Shown: piece by piece, positions 1 to 10,560 of the stretch
How positions within the stretch are numbered: the first letter of the stretch is position 1
Layout of the letters: every line of letters starts with the position of its first letter
Assembly (NCBI GenBank): GCA_013397935.1
Contig: VZRN01005380.1
Location: forward strand, 1-64,000
Source: Dasyornis broadbenti
Lineage: Eukaryota > Chordata > Aves > Passeriformes > Dasyornithidae
Reading direction: 5' to 3'
Length of the DNA: 64,000 bases
Notes under the pieces: model-generated
The model's database searches: none
What the model was told of the DNA's origin: nothing
The model's input: only the letters and a program-made list of their open reading frames with translations
Made by a program: the position numbers and the translations under genes

Positions 1-361
1 GGGAATTCCATCCCTTTGGAGTCACCTGCACAACTACCTCTGCTGCTCCTGCCGCTGCCGGTTGTTCTCAGCCAAAAAAGTGAAGATGTTCCTCCGCGTC
101 TGATGTGGCTCCAGCCTGCGGAGCACCTGGATGGCTCGTGGGGAAAGGTGTCTGCAACAACAGCGAATCATCATCCCAGAGCTGCCAGCTGCCTCTCCCC
201 TCGCCCCACCCTGCGCCCACACAGTCCCATGTCCACCCACCTGGTCCCAGGCTGGAATCTCTCTGCCATTTTCTCTGTGGGGAGGGGCATTCCAGCCCTC
301 CCCCACCTCGCAGTGACCCCCTTTCTTGGAGGCTGGAATGGACGGTGGGGAGCCCAAGCAC

Positions 362-453
362 CTCCAGTGCCAAATACCTGCCAAGGAGGGGACACTCTCA
401 GCAAACCAGAGGTGCCACTTTCCAGAGGATCCCTGGAAAAGTTGGAGCCAGGA
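362..453 (+). repeat. 92-bp inverted repeat, left copy
   Basis: The reverse complement of this segment recurs at 5141-5232 with one visible mismatch. It begins CTCCAGTGCCAAATACCTGC and ends GGAGCCAGGA. Identity this high implies a recent duplication or maintained conversion. The pair brackets the CCDC81-like exons. Confidence 0.9.
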
Positions 454-599
454 GACTTGGCACCCCAACATGGCTGCTGGCTGATCCTGCCCCCACGATC
501 TCTCCTCTGGGGGATAGGCAAATCCCTGCCCTGCAGCTTTGCCCTGCCCAACGACATCCCAGAGCCCCCCATCTCCTTGACTCTTAAGTCCTAAGAGTC

Positions 600-800
600 C
601 TCTTGAAGGCCCAGGACACTCGTAGTCCCCAGGGCACCCTAAGTCCATCTGAGACTCCTCTCAATCTGAGTCCCCAGGGACTCCTATCTCCCGGGGTCCT
701 AAGAGTCCCCCCAGTCTCCCGGGACCACCCCCAAACCAGCCCAGGGACACCCGGGGACACCCTAAGCCCTCCAGAAACATCCAGCCCCCCCACAGGACCT
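600..800. repeat. GC-rich simple tandem-like sequence
   Basis: Degenerate, C-rich sequence with recurring AGTCCCCAGGG, CTCCCGGG and GGACACCC words. It looks like an imperfect minisatellite. No exon was recognised in it. Confidence 0.5.
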
Positions 801-923
801 GTCCCATGCATCATCAGTCCTCTGTGGTCACCCCTGACATCCAATTCCACCCCCTCATGCCCCTGTCCCAGGGATTTCTAGGGGCAGCCAGGGTGACCTG
901 ACACAGAGGGTCTCTGCCCATAC

Positions 924-1203
924 CTGCAGCATCTGTTGGTCCTCCCCAGCAGCCCAGGCTTCCCACGCCACCCATTCTACCTTCTGCTCTCTCCAGTGGG
1001 AATTCCCGTGCTCCCATTCTGCAGACAGCTGCCAGACCTCCTGGAGGTGTCAGGCAAGATTAGGCTCAGCTTCTGAGGGGCTTCCTTTAGCCCTGATCCA
1101 TCTGGCACGTACCTGCAGTGCTCTCTGGCAGTTCTCAGAGGCCAGGAGTGTGATGTCAGGCCTGGCTGAAGGAGCTAACTCCTGCCCTCCTGCCTTCCTC
1201 ATC
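924..1203 (-). CDS. Tentative downstream exons of the CCDC81-like gene
   Basis: Two open segments with good splice signals lie on the same strand as the CCDC81-like exons. The first, 1113-1203, has a CCCAG acceptor and a GTACGT donor and ends in ASENCQRALQ. The second, 924-1028 (35 codons), has a GGCAG acceptor and a GTATGG donor and encodes a Trp/Glu/Gln-rich helical stretch (HWREQKVEWVAWEAW). They join to each other in phase, but 1113-1203 needs a preceding exon ending in phase 2, whereas 2492-2748 ends in phase 0. An exon must therefore be missing between them if these are real. No family match is claimed. Confidence 0.28.
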
Positions 1204-1714
1204 CTGGGAGAGCAGGCTGGGCTTGGGGGGAGCACACTGCAGAAATACCAGGAGTCATCAGCATGAGCATGAGGCAAAAAGGAAATCTATTTTCCTTGGG
1301 GCCAAAACTCCCCAGATGTTCAGGAGAAGTGCAGAGCTAGGGCTGTTTCCTATGGATCTTCCTGAGTTGCTACAGCCCAAGTGTTTGAGGGGGATTTCAC
1401 CCAGGGGTGCAAGGATCCCTCCAATCCCTTCTCACAAGAGTTTCACCTGGCAGGCGGCTTTGGCCCTGGCTCTTGCTGCCTCATGCCTGGCCTCGGGGTT
1501 TGCAGCACAGGGAGGGAAAACTTTCCAGGATGCTCTTGTTCCCCTGGGAAAGGAGGAAGCTCGTGGGAGCAGCCTGTGAGGTTGCGTGGTCACAGGATGT
1601 GATCACCCCATGTGCGACAGGGCAGCAGGAATCCATCCCATACCTGTTCTGACCGTGTACTTCCCTGCAACCTTTGTGTGTCGGGTGGAAAAAGCCTCGG
1701 ACAGAGCAAGCTGA

Positions 1715-1790
1715 AACCTGGAATCACAGAATAACAACACCTTGAATTGGAAAGGACCCATAAGAATCAGTGAGGCCAACTCCAGACGCA
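1715..1790 (-). mobile_element. CR1: CR1 LINE 3'-end fragment
   Basis: The plus strand reads AATCACAGAAT, then TTGGAAAGGACCC, AAGAATCA and GCCAACTCC, which is the antisense of the CR1 3' tail. It is a short, diverged piece in minus orientation. Confidence 0.6.
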
Positions 1791-2082
1791 AATGATGCCA
1801 CAGGCTTGAGGAATGGCAAACCCCACACCCTGCAGGCTAGGAAGGAACCAGAAAATCACCAAGGAAATGCATTCACCTGGGAAACATGTGGGCCTGTGCA
1901 GCCTGCATCCCCTGAGCAGCGGTCACTCCATTGTTGACACCAGCACCCAGCACCCTCAACCTCTGCACAGTGACAGGGAGGTGTCAGGACATTTCCGAGG
2001 AGGAAGCAGACCTGTCTCCTGCTCCCATAGGAGCCACTTCTCTAAACCCCTCCTCCCAAACCTCATTTGTGAGCATCAAGGA

Positions 2083-2475
2083 ATCAAAGAACCAATAAGG
2101 TTGGAAAAACCCTTGGAGACCAACAAGTCCAACCAAGGCCACATCCACATCTCTTAAATCCCTCCAGGGATGATGAGTCCACCACTGCCCTGGGCAGCTT
2201 GTGTCAGGGGTGGACAACCTCTACATGACGAACTTTTCCCTGAAATCCCACCTAAACCTCTCCTGGTGCAATTTGTCATTTGCTGTCTGGGAGAAGAGAC
2301 TGACCCCCACCTGGCTTCACCCTCCTTTCACATAGATGCAGAGAGCAAGGACATCCCTCCAAGCCTCCTCTTCTTCAGGGTCAGGCCCCACAGCCACTCC
2401 TCATGAGATTTGTGCTTCAGATCCTTTCCCAGCCCCTCTGCCCTTCTCTGGACATGCTCCAGCACCTCAATGTCC
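2083..2475 (-). mobile_element. CR1: CR1 LINE 3' end
   Basis: Antisense CR1 hallmarks run in order: AGGTTGGAAAAACCC, CTCCAGGGATGATGAGTCCACC, CTAAACCTCTCCTGGTGCAA, GAGAAGAGACTGACCCCCACC, and TTCTCTGGACATGCTCCAGC. It is truncated inside the reverse-transcriptase C-terminal end, as is usual for CR1. Its 5' end lies about 17 bp beyond the splice donor of CCDC81-like exon 2492-2748. Confidence 0.85.
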
Positions 2476-2491
2476 CCAAATTCCAGCTCAC

Positions 2492-4675
2492 CGTGAGCAG
2501 CAGAGCCACCCAGGTGTCCCGACTCTCCAGTCCTGCAATGCAGCTGCAGTGGAACTGCATGCACAGGACATTGTCCTGGCAGGACAGGATGCCAATATTC
2601 TCAAAGGCAAAGGCAGGGCGCTGCCTGTCCCTCAGCTGGAAGGAGTATAGGAGAATGGTCTCCTCCACACAGCCCCTCACCACGTCAGGTGGGAAGGAAT
2701 TGGTCTGGGACAGCCACCAGTAATCCAGTGGTATGATCTCGGTATCACCTGTGAAGAGGAGGAGGAGAACATTGTCACTGCCACAGCTGACCAAATTTTC
2801 TGGTGAGACACATGGCAAAATGCCACAAAGGAAAACTGGTTTGGTCTGGAGGCAACTCAAGCTGTTCTCCAACTTTGGAGGCAATTCCCTCCTCTCCCAA
2901 AGAGCAGAGGGCACACAGTTCCCCCCCAAAAGTGGAGCTGGATCCCTTCTCACCAGGGATCATCACTGCTGGGAACACCAGCTCCTGCAAACAGGACATA
3001 TCCATGTCCAGCTGGAACACAGGTCTTCGGACCACATACACCTCTTCTGTGCCACTGACTCGCTCACGGATTACAGCAAAGGTCCCGAGGCCTGGGACAA
3101 GAACAGCCTGCCCAGGAAGAAGACAAAACAGCTGAGATAGGTGTTACGCCCCAGACCCTTGAATCCAGAAGTTAAACTCAAGGTTCCTTTACTCTAGCTG
3201 GTGCAAAGGAGAAATCTCCACCAGATAGTCTCAAGAGGTGAAAAGTCACACAAAAGGCAAAAATACAAAAAATTTAGGAAACTTTGGCAAAGAAGTAAAT
3301 ACCCCAACAAATTCAACATAAAACTACTTATCACACCATTACTTAGCGTTTATTTAGCATTTACTTAGCCCTTTTAACCCAGAAAACCTTTAAACCTAAA
3401 TAAAAAGATGTTACGTTACCCAAAAAGTTCCATGAAAGAGGATTAGAAGGAGAGGAGAGAGAGACACAGAGAGAAAAGGTAAAGCAAAACACACATATAG
3501 CTACCAACCGCCCGGCTCCCCTACCAAGCCCCAGAGAAAGCGGCACTAGCCACTGCCTCGTCAACCTCTTTTAAGCCGTCGGGCCTGTGTGGGCCCGCCC
3601 CCCAGGTGGGACTTCTGGTCGTTTGGCCAATCAGTTGGCAGCGCCCCGTATGTGATTAATGGACAGCTCAGTCAATCAGAGGCCGGGTTAACACCGCCCC
3701 CGAGGCACTATGATTGACAGCTCTGGGAGGGCTGGGGGCTTCACCTACACAAAGCCTGGCCTGCCCCTCCCACCGGACACAGAGGCTGGCATTACAAGCC
3801 CAAGATGTCTGGAGACGTTGATGTCATCGAGTCTCTGACAACAGGAAGTGTGAAAACTGGGAAAACCTCACGTTCGCTATCTTTTCGCTTTCCCTCTTCA
3901 AAATATTCACAAAAATTCTGTGGCTAAAAAAGATCCCAAGCAATTCTCGCCCAGGGAAAGATTCCCAGGGATGATCCTTGGCATGAATCCAGCATGATCC
4001 TGTATCTCTCTGCTAGGTCTCTCCATCCCTGACAGCTCAGGGCACACTAAGAGGAGTTCTCTCGGAGTGATGCCATGATGCTCAGCGAGGGGGGACCCCA
4101 GGGGACTAAGACACCAGCTCACCTTGTCCAGCTTCATCTGTCCTAGGACATAGGCAGACACGACATCCCAGATGGCCACCACCTCTGGAAAGTATCAGAA
4201 AGAGGTGTCAGGCTGCACTCGTGGCATTTCGGGGAGCTCCATGGAGTGACAGATGAGGCTGACAAAGAGCCTGCACTGGACTGTGTCCCTGGTTCTGCCT
4301 CTTTCTGCTCCCCACGCAGTGCTGGGGCAGAACTGGGGGTGAGGAAAGGGCTCAGAGCCAGGGCTGTGTTCATCCAAACCCCAAAAGGAGATGGAACCCC
4401 AAAATCCAGCTGTCTCCTGAGACCCCAGTAGGAGCTGTCAGACCTCTCATAAGAGATAGAACCTCGAGAGGTCACAGCACCCATTGGAAGCCAGCCCTGG
4501 TAGGGGGAATGTGCTGTGCCCATGGGACCCTCAGAGCAGCCCCAGCCCTGTCCAAAACCCTCCTCCTGGCCCTTGGGGGTCTCCCCAAACCCTCACCTTC
4601 GGTGGAGAGCCGCAGGAGTGTGGGGAACAAGCAACTCCACTTCTTGCTGATGCTGATGGTGCAGCACCCCTCCAT
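2492..4675 (-). CDS. CCDC81-like HU-domain protein, N-terminal part (4 exons)
   Basis: Four minus-strand exons join in phase: 4597-4675 (from an ATG, ending LLRLSTE), 4123-4184 (VVAIWDVVSAYVLGQMKLDK), 2954-3107 (VLVPGLGTFAV, VVRRPVFQLD) and 2492-2748 (PLDYWWLSQ, ILLYSFQLRDRQ, FENIGILSCQDNVLCM). Together they encode about 184 residues without a stop, and all introns are GT-AG. The pattern matches the tandem eukaryotic HU-like domains of CCDC81 and the many bird CCDC81-like copies (recognised from memory, not searched). CCDC81 itself is linked to centrosomes and cilia; the function of the bird paralogues is not known to me. An LTR-like element fills the third intron (3108-4122), and a CR1 copy begins about 17 bp past the last donor, so the copy has been hit by transposons yet keeps its frame. 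The start choice is uncertain. The 3' end may continue at lower coordinates. Confidence 0.72.
3141..3840 (-). mobile_element. LTR-like element, copy 1
   Basis: It begins TGTTACG and ends TCTCTGACA, and it aligns along its whole length with 14248-14973 in the same orientation. On the minus strand the layout fits U3-R-U5: a GC-rich CCAAT-box region (about 3600-3800), a TTAAAAG TATA-like box near 3570, and an AATAAA near 3345. It sits in the intron between two CCDC81-like exons. No clear target duplication was found. No internal retroviral sequence is attached, so it is probably a solo LTR. Confidence 0.6.
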
Positions 4676-5140
4676 CCTGCTCCCCAAATTCTTCTCCGAT
4701 CAGCCCCTGCCCTGCCTGTCCCTGAGGGCCCACCCATAAAAGCCCCCACACCAACCAGAAGAACCCCCCCCAACCCTTCTCCAGGCTATAGGCAGTGCCC
4801 AGCAGCCTCCAGTTGTCAACTTGGAGTGCATCCAGTGATGGGGGTGCCACCTTGTGATGTCACTGACAGCCAGGGGAAATGCCAGCAGAAAGATGGTACC
4901 ATGGAGATGGGGGAGGGGGACTGTGGAAGGATGAGTCTGTCCTGGACCACCTCAGGTGTTGCCAGGTGTGAAGGGGTGTCACTGCTGCTGAGTTGGGCTG
5001 AGTTCCTAGAGATAGTCATACCTAAAAGCCAAAATAAAAATATAAAAATAAAAATGCATTAACAATATCTATTAAAAAGGATCAAGAATCAGTTTTCTGG
5101 GGTTTTTTTGCAATGAAATAAGATGGATTAAGGGTATTTA

Positions 5141-5232
5141 TCCTGGCTCCAACTTTTCCAGGGGTCCTCTGGAAAGTGGCACCTCTGGTTTGCTGAGAGT
5201 GTCCCCTCCTTGGCAGGTATTTGGCACTGGAG
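5141..5232 (-). repeat. 92-bp inverted repeat, right copy
   Basis: This is the inverted partner of 362-453. It lies upstream of the CCDC81-like start codon and just before a 19-bp minisatellite. Confidence 0.9.
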
Positions 5233-5293
5233 AGCAGTGCAGGAGACAGGGAGCAATGGAAGGGGGAACTGGGAGCCCTGATGAGGGCCCTGA

Positions 5294-5368
5294 GAGCACT
5301 GGGGAGACTGTGGAGCACTGGGGAGACTGTGGAGCACTGGGGAGACTGTGGAGCACTGGAGAAAGCTG
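5294..5368. repeat. 19-bp minisatellite, about 3.5 copies
   Basis: The unit GGAGCACTGGGGAGACTGT is repeated almost exactly. The last copy is diverged. Confidence 0.9.
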
Positions 5369-5529
5369 TCACTGGCTTTCACCTCCCCTGGGCAGCCAAG
5401 CATCATTGTGACCAGTTGCTCTGTACCTGATACAACAAATGCTTAGATCAAATTTGTTTGCTACTCGCTCTGGCCAGAGCTGTTGTTATCTCAAGCCATC
5501 GGTGTCCCACACTGGGCACCAAAGAAGGC

Positions 5530-6340
5530 TGTTGTGGTTTAGGACTGCTATTCTTCCATTTAGTGTTCCCACTGAAACACTCCAAAGCACACACTGCTCA
5601 CTCACTCCCGCTCCCCTTCCGGCAGGGTAGAGAGGAGAATTCAAGGAACAAAAGGTAAGTATCACAGGTTAAGCACAGTTTACTGGAGACAACAAATGAA
5701 ATAAGAAAATCAACAGTAACAGAAACAATATTAATAACAGAGTGTAAGACAGGAACAGGTCACATGTGAGTGCTCACCATGTGGAACCTGATTTTACCCT
5801 GACCACTCACTTGACACACCACCAGAAGGAGCCCCTTCCCCCCCAGCCTCTGCGTATGACGTGAGGTGGTAGAGCATAACCTCTGGGTCCTGGCCATGTC
5901 CCTCCTGTGTACTGCAAAAATTAATTCTGACCTGTCCTGGTCAGAACCAGGGCAGCAGGGTTAGAGGAGGCTTGGAGGCAGCTCTCCTCAGCTTTGCTGA
6001 TAGGAAAGGGAACACCAGGATCATTTGGGAGTTGTCTGTCTGGTCTCATCCCACACACTAGGCACAGCCATTTTAGGGTGTGCATGACAAGGACTCTTGA
6101 GACCGCAAACATATATGGGGCTCCCTGGGGCTTGAAAATCAGAAGATCAGAAACACTTTCTGGGCAGAGAAGATTGCCATGGCTTTTGGGTAAGGCAACA
6201 GCAGGAGAGGAGGCTGTGTGTTCCCCACTACCCTGTGAGGTGGCTGAAAGGCAGCATCCCAAAGCTCAGCCAGTCTCTGTTCTGGGCGGCAGAAATTGCC
6301 TACCCCTTTATTTCAATGACCCTTCATTCAAACCACCACA
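5530..6340 (-). mobile_element. Retroviral LTR, possibly the 3' LTR of the adjacent ERV
   Basis: An 811-bp block with imperfect inverted termini, TGTTGTGGTTT at the left and AAACCACCACA at the right. The left end also resembles the start of the LTR at 19979 (a shared CTCACTCACTC stretch, then a G-rich AGAGGAGA stretch). If it is the 3' LTR of the minus-strand ERV, a purine tract should abut its right edge on the minus strand, but none is visible. It may therefore be an independent element. No target duplication was found (GAAGGC at the left, ATCTGG at the right). Confidence 0.6.
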
Positions 6341-6421
6341 ATCTGGGGGATGACAAGGGATGTGGCATGGAATCAGAATCACTTGCTTTATGTGACACAA
6401 ATGCTGTCATATAGACATAAA

Positions 6422-6444
6422 TTATGTCGCTCTGTGCGACATAA
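6422..6444. other. Short hairpin-forming palindrome
   Basis: Perfect 9-bp arms TTATGTCGC and GCGACATAA around a TCTGT loop, in the region between the LTR and env. Confidence 0.6.
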
Positions 6445-6605
6445 ATTCTGTCTTTAATACAAAGCCGAATAGTATATATACTTTTTAGTGTGAGAATCTG
6501 TCTCTTACTTGGTTTCTCAGTCTTTCGCAATTCTTCAAATACATCTGTCAGGTTTGACAGTTTGTTATTCTTCTCAGGGAATAAATGGAAGCCTGCTTAT
6601 CTGCT

Positions 6606-9060
6606 TCAAATCAATACTTTTCTGAGTCCAGTCCTTCCAATTCTTGTGGGATTTTGGGGGGCTCTTCCTCTGCGACTCCACATCTTCCCCTTCTGTTTTA
6701 TTGAGGTAATAGATAAAGCTAAGGAAATCTTGACTTGTTTTTGTGTACTTTTAACATTCCTAACTATGTTGAAAAGGATAAGACAGAGAAGTAAAAAGGA
6801 TATTACTGCCAAGCAGCCTAGTCAGATGAAAACCCAAACTCATAAATTTATTCCAGAGAACCAGTTTTTCAGACTCAGCCAAGAGAGATCATTTTTTAGG
6901 TCTGTCAACACCTTTTGTTCCTCCAGAGCTTGCAAGGCTCTGAGCTGATTTTTTAATTGAGTGTGAATTGAATTAATATCTTTTTGCAAGGTTTTGTCAA
7001 ATGCCCCGAGGAGATGGGTGTTCACTCTCCCCCAGTTCTGTTCCATTTCATTCCACGGAGGAGGCGTTACACACAAGGAATTATGAATGTGTTCCCAGTC
7101 ACATGGGAAGGGACAGGTGAGTTTTTTGGGCCTTAACTCTTTTGCCTACCCATAAAAGAACACTTTCTAAGGCATCTAATCTGGCCATTATTTCTTGATC
7201 AGTTTGCTCTTGTGTTTGTAATTCTTGTGTAATATTAGTTAAAGTTTGTCCCACAGTATGGGCAGTTTGAATTGAATTTGTCAAGGCCACAACAGCCTCA
7301 GTATTTCTGCCCTAATAATATCATGGCAGAAACAATAATAAAGATTAGCCAACACAGAAATTTACAAACTCATTTCTTACTCTTTTTGATTTCTTTTCAG
7401 ACTAGTCGGGTGTCTTAGGTTACACGGAAGGTGTAACCAAAAAGTATTCTCTTACCATCTTCAGAAACTGTTAAAAACAAGTGGGGCAGTGGTCTTTATC
7501 TTCAACATGACTCAGCCCTGCTAACAGCCTCCGGGGGGCTACTCCACTAATGGGCCACCAGGGTCTCCCAGCACGACTCATAAAATTACATCATCCCATT
7601 GTGAGATGCTCTGCCCAGAGGGGAGGAACTGAACATTCCTCCCTGCATATAAGCTGAAGCCCTGGAACACTATGACACTTTTCCCACTGGACCTCCAGAA
7701 GACATACTAAACATTTCTTCAGGATCACCACTTCAACCAGACCACGTCCATCTCTCCAACGGGACTGTAGCCACCATTTAACTGGACTGCTATCACCACT
7801 GTGCCCAACAGGGTGGCAGATTGTATTCTGACTGTGTCAGTTTAAACCGTTGTTTCTGTGTTATTGCCTTGTTTATAAATGCTACTAAAGAACTGTTATT
7901 CCTTTTCCCACATCTTTGCCTGAAAGTCCCTCAATTTCAAAGTTAAAACTATTTGGAAAGAGAGTCATATTCTCCATTCCAAGAAAGGTTCCTGCCTTCC
8001 TTGGCAGACACCTGTCTTTCAAACTGATACATCGGGATAATTGTGAAATGCCATCTTGTCCTTCTCAGGTTCAAGTTAGATCTACAGGTACCCAGATTTC
8101 AGGTCTTCTTTTAAACGGATGAAGGGCAAAATAATTACTCAGATCATCATAGGTTACACATGATTTAAAAACAAAAGGGTTAATGAATAAAAAATACAAG
8201 CCTTTTCTATAATCTATCAAAAACTTGTTAGCTAATGCTAACATTTAGCTAATACTGAAAACATATGGGTGTGAAGTAAAAGTCATTAGTAATTCTTCCT
8301 TCAACAGTGTTAAATTGGCAATTGTGGAATTCTTGCCCATTTTAACCTGGTATATCTTATTAGCAAAGGGTAACAATGTTTTCCATAAATGTTTGTGAAC
8401 ACGTGATTGATTACTGCCTGAATAATATTGAATTAACAGTCCAGCCATTCCTCCATCATGCCAAACATTGCTTCAGTTTGCCTTTTGAGTCGAGAAAACT
8501 GTTGTTTTAGTCCCACTTTCTCTAAAGATACCATGTGGTCCCCAGCCAATTATTTTTCCATGCTGTAAGAATTGTTGTGGCCGTTGTCCTATGCATGATG
8601 TCCATGCCAAACACCATATCCTGGAAATGGGTGTAAAATGACATGTGAGGAAAGGAGGTGGGGTGGCGTTGGTTAGAGATAGAATGGCTGGTAATGTAAT
8701 AGCAGTCAAGTTTTGTGCAGTCTCCAAATGTACATATATTAAATGTAGCTGCATAGAAAGTCAGCACAGGGTAAGGGTAAAAGGGTGCTTGCTTGATTCC
8801 ACATTAAGCATATGGGCAGTAAATTAGTAACGTAAGTAACATTGCTGATATATGTATCTACAATAACCTGATCTAGGGGAGGAAGTCAAGTTCCTCCTAC
8901 CCATTCTGTTCCGTTGTTGCTGAGGGGGGCCTCTGGATCCCGTCAGGTCAGAGTTTGGAATAGAGGTGGCTCAAGAATATGTGCCCAGTAGAGTCCTCCT
9001 TCCACCGCTTGATGGCAGCATAGCAGCAGAAAAAGGACAAAATTCATTTTTGTCATCCTT
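6606..9060 (-). pseudogene. env: ERV envelope remnant, split by a solo LTR
   Basis: Pieces in order on the minus strand: a signal-peptide-like hydrophobic start near 9040 (FVLFLLLCC); surface-subunit fragments at 8473-8767 and 8245-8448; transmembrane-subunit heptads at 7099-7290 (VGQTLTNITQELQ) and 6840-7076; and a hydrophobic anchor at about 6750-6810 (VISFLLLCLILF) with a basic cytoplasmic tail. The solo LTR 7411-8031 interrupts it, and several frame breaks exist. It is annotated as a broken copy only. Confidence 0.75.
7411..8031 (+). mobile_element. Solo LTR with 5-bp target site duplication
   Basis: A 621-bp element starting TGTCTTAGG and ending CTGATACA, flanked by TCGGG at 7406-7410 and 8032-8036. 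It has a TATA box (GCATATAAG, about 7645) in plus orientation and resembles a common avian LTR type (GGGAGGAACTGAACATTCC, CAGCAGACACCTGTCTTTC-like end). It is inserted into env of the older minus-strand ERV, so it is younger. A 5-bp duplication fits ERVL- or gamma-type integrases. Confidence 0.85.
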
Positions 9061-9354
9061 GGCTGGGTTTGCTCTATCTCGTGAGCAAAATTCATTGTGT
9101 TGTCCGTGACTTGGTTTGATATATCTCGCTGGGAGCCAGTACGGGCCTGTAGATAAAGCGACACAGCTGTAACCCCTCTCCCAAACTAACAGCGGAACCG
9201 GACTTCTCCACTGATCGCTATGTACATGTTCGTACATAACATCTGAGTGAACTCCTTCTCCATCAGCAGTCTGACCTAGGTGTCTCTGATGTGCTGTCAG
9301 ATCACCTCTAGTGGAGAGATTCAGAAAATTTAAAACATAGGTTGCTTTGTCAAG

Positions 9355-9868
9355 CTACTCTTGAGGGAGCATGCCAACTGGGTTCCCCTTTTTTTGTTTT
9401 GGTAGCATGTTTTTCAATGTACAATGTGCCCTCTCCACTTTGGCTTGTCCTGTTGGAGAATGTGGGATACCTGTGATGTGTTTGATACCCCAAGTGTGGA
9501 AAAATTCTTGTGTTTTATGAGATGTATGTGCGGGTTCGTTATCTGGTTTTACTTGTTGAGGGACTTCCATTGTGGTAAAAGCACATAGCCAGAGTCTAGT
9601 GGCATCTCTGGATTTCTCTCTTTCGTGTGGTGCTGCTGCTATAAAACTTGAAAAGGTATCACTGAAAACATGGACATATTTAGAAGTCCCAAAGCTCAAT
9701 ACGTGTGTGACATCTGTTTGCCAAATGTCATTACGTTTCAACCCTCGTGGCTTTGTATCTAATGCTTGTGGCAAAGAGAGAGTTTGCTGACATTGTGAGC
9801 AAGTATTCACTATATCTTGTGCTTGTGGCAGAGTTAAATCAAATTGTTTGGCTAGTGCTTGGGAATTC
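9355..9868 (-). pseudogene. pol: ERV integrase remnant
   Basis: The zinc-binding Cys pair (CSQC) lies at the N-terminal end. The core carries the first Asp (WQTDVTHV), the second Asp (KPDNEPAH) and the Glu of the D,D-35-E triad (AKVERAHCTLK). The open frame covers about 150 codons, an unusually long surviving stretch for this element. Confidence 0.88.
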
Positions 9869-10434
9869 TAGTGATAGAAATCATGAGAAAGTTTTGCCTG
9901 CTCTAATTTTTGTGGTACAGTAGCTGTCATAGCAAGTGCATCTGCTTTTACGTTGCCTTCCACTGTAGGTCCAGGCAGAGTGGTGTGGGACCTAAGGTGC
10001 AGAATGCAGTAATTGTGAGACCTGGGAAGTAAAAGGCTGTACAAAGTGGTTAATAACACAAAAAGATTTTTGTTAGAGACTTCCTTCAGGAAGGAGTGCT
10101 CAATTCTCTCGATGATTCCTGTAACATAAAGGGAATCACAAACAGTGTTAATACGTTGCTCTAAGTGACGAAATGCCTCTACTACAGCTGCCAGCTCGAC
10201 CAGCTGGCTGGATCCAAGGTGAAAGGCTATCAAATGTTCCCATTGTCCAGTGCTGTTTTTCCACAAGATCATAGCTTTGTGTGTTTTTCCTGACTCATCA
10301 GTGAAAATAGTTTTTGCATCAGGGATAGGGAATTTTAACTGCAGCTTCTGTGGTTGAAAGGGGAGTTCCTTGAAGGATTGTAGCAGAACACAACAGGGTA
10401 CTGAACGAGCAAATTCTCCATTATAATCAGCCAA
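9868..10434 (-). pseudogene. pol: ERV RNase H remnant
   Basis: An open segment with FTDESGKT (first catalytic Asp region), VELAAVVEAF (Glu region) and a VCDSLYV stretch (second Asp region), followed by GNVKADALA near the C-terminus (last Asp). It is ordered between RT and integrase as expected. The flanks are out of frame. Confidence 0.8.
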
Positions 10435-10560
10435 CGCAATTTGAAATGACAGTGAGTCCCTGAATAATTTTTCTAATTCTGTAGCAGTAATAGGAAGATG
10501 TATAATTGCTGAATCACATCCTGACAGAATCTGTCATTGAAGCCATCCCATTGATAGCAA

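Noticed and set aside
16..648. Overlapping 190-200 codon open frames on both strands at the left edge
   Set aside because: GC-rich composition keeps several frames open at once; none has a domain or splice context.
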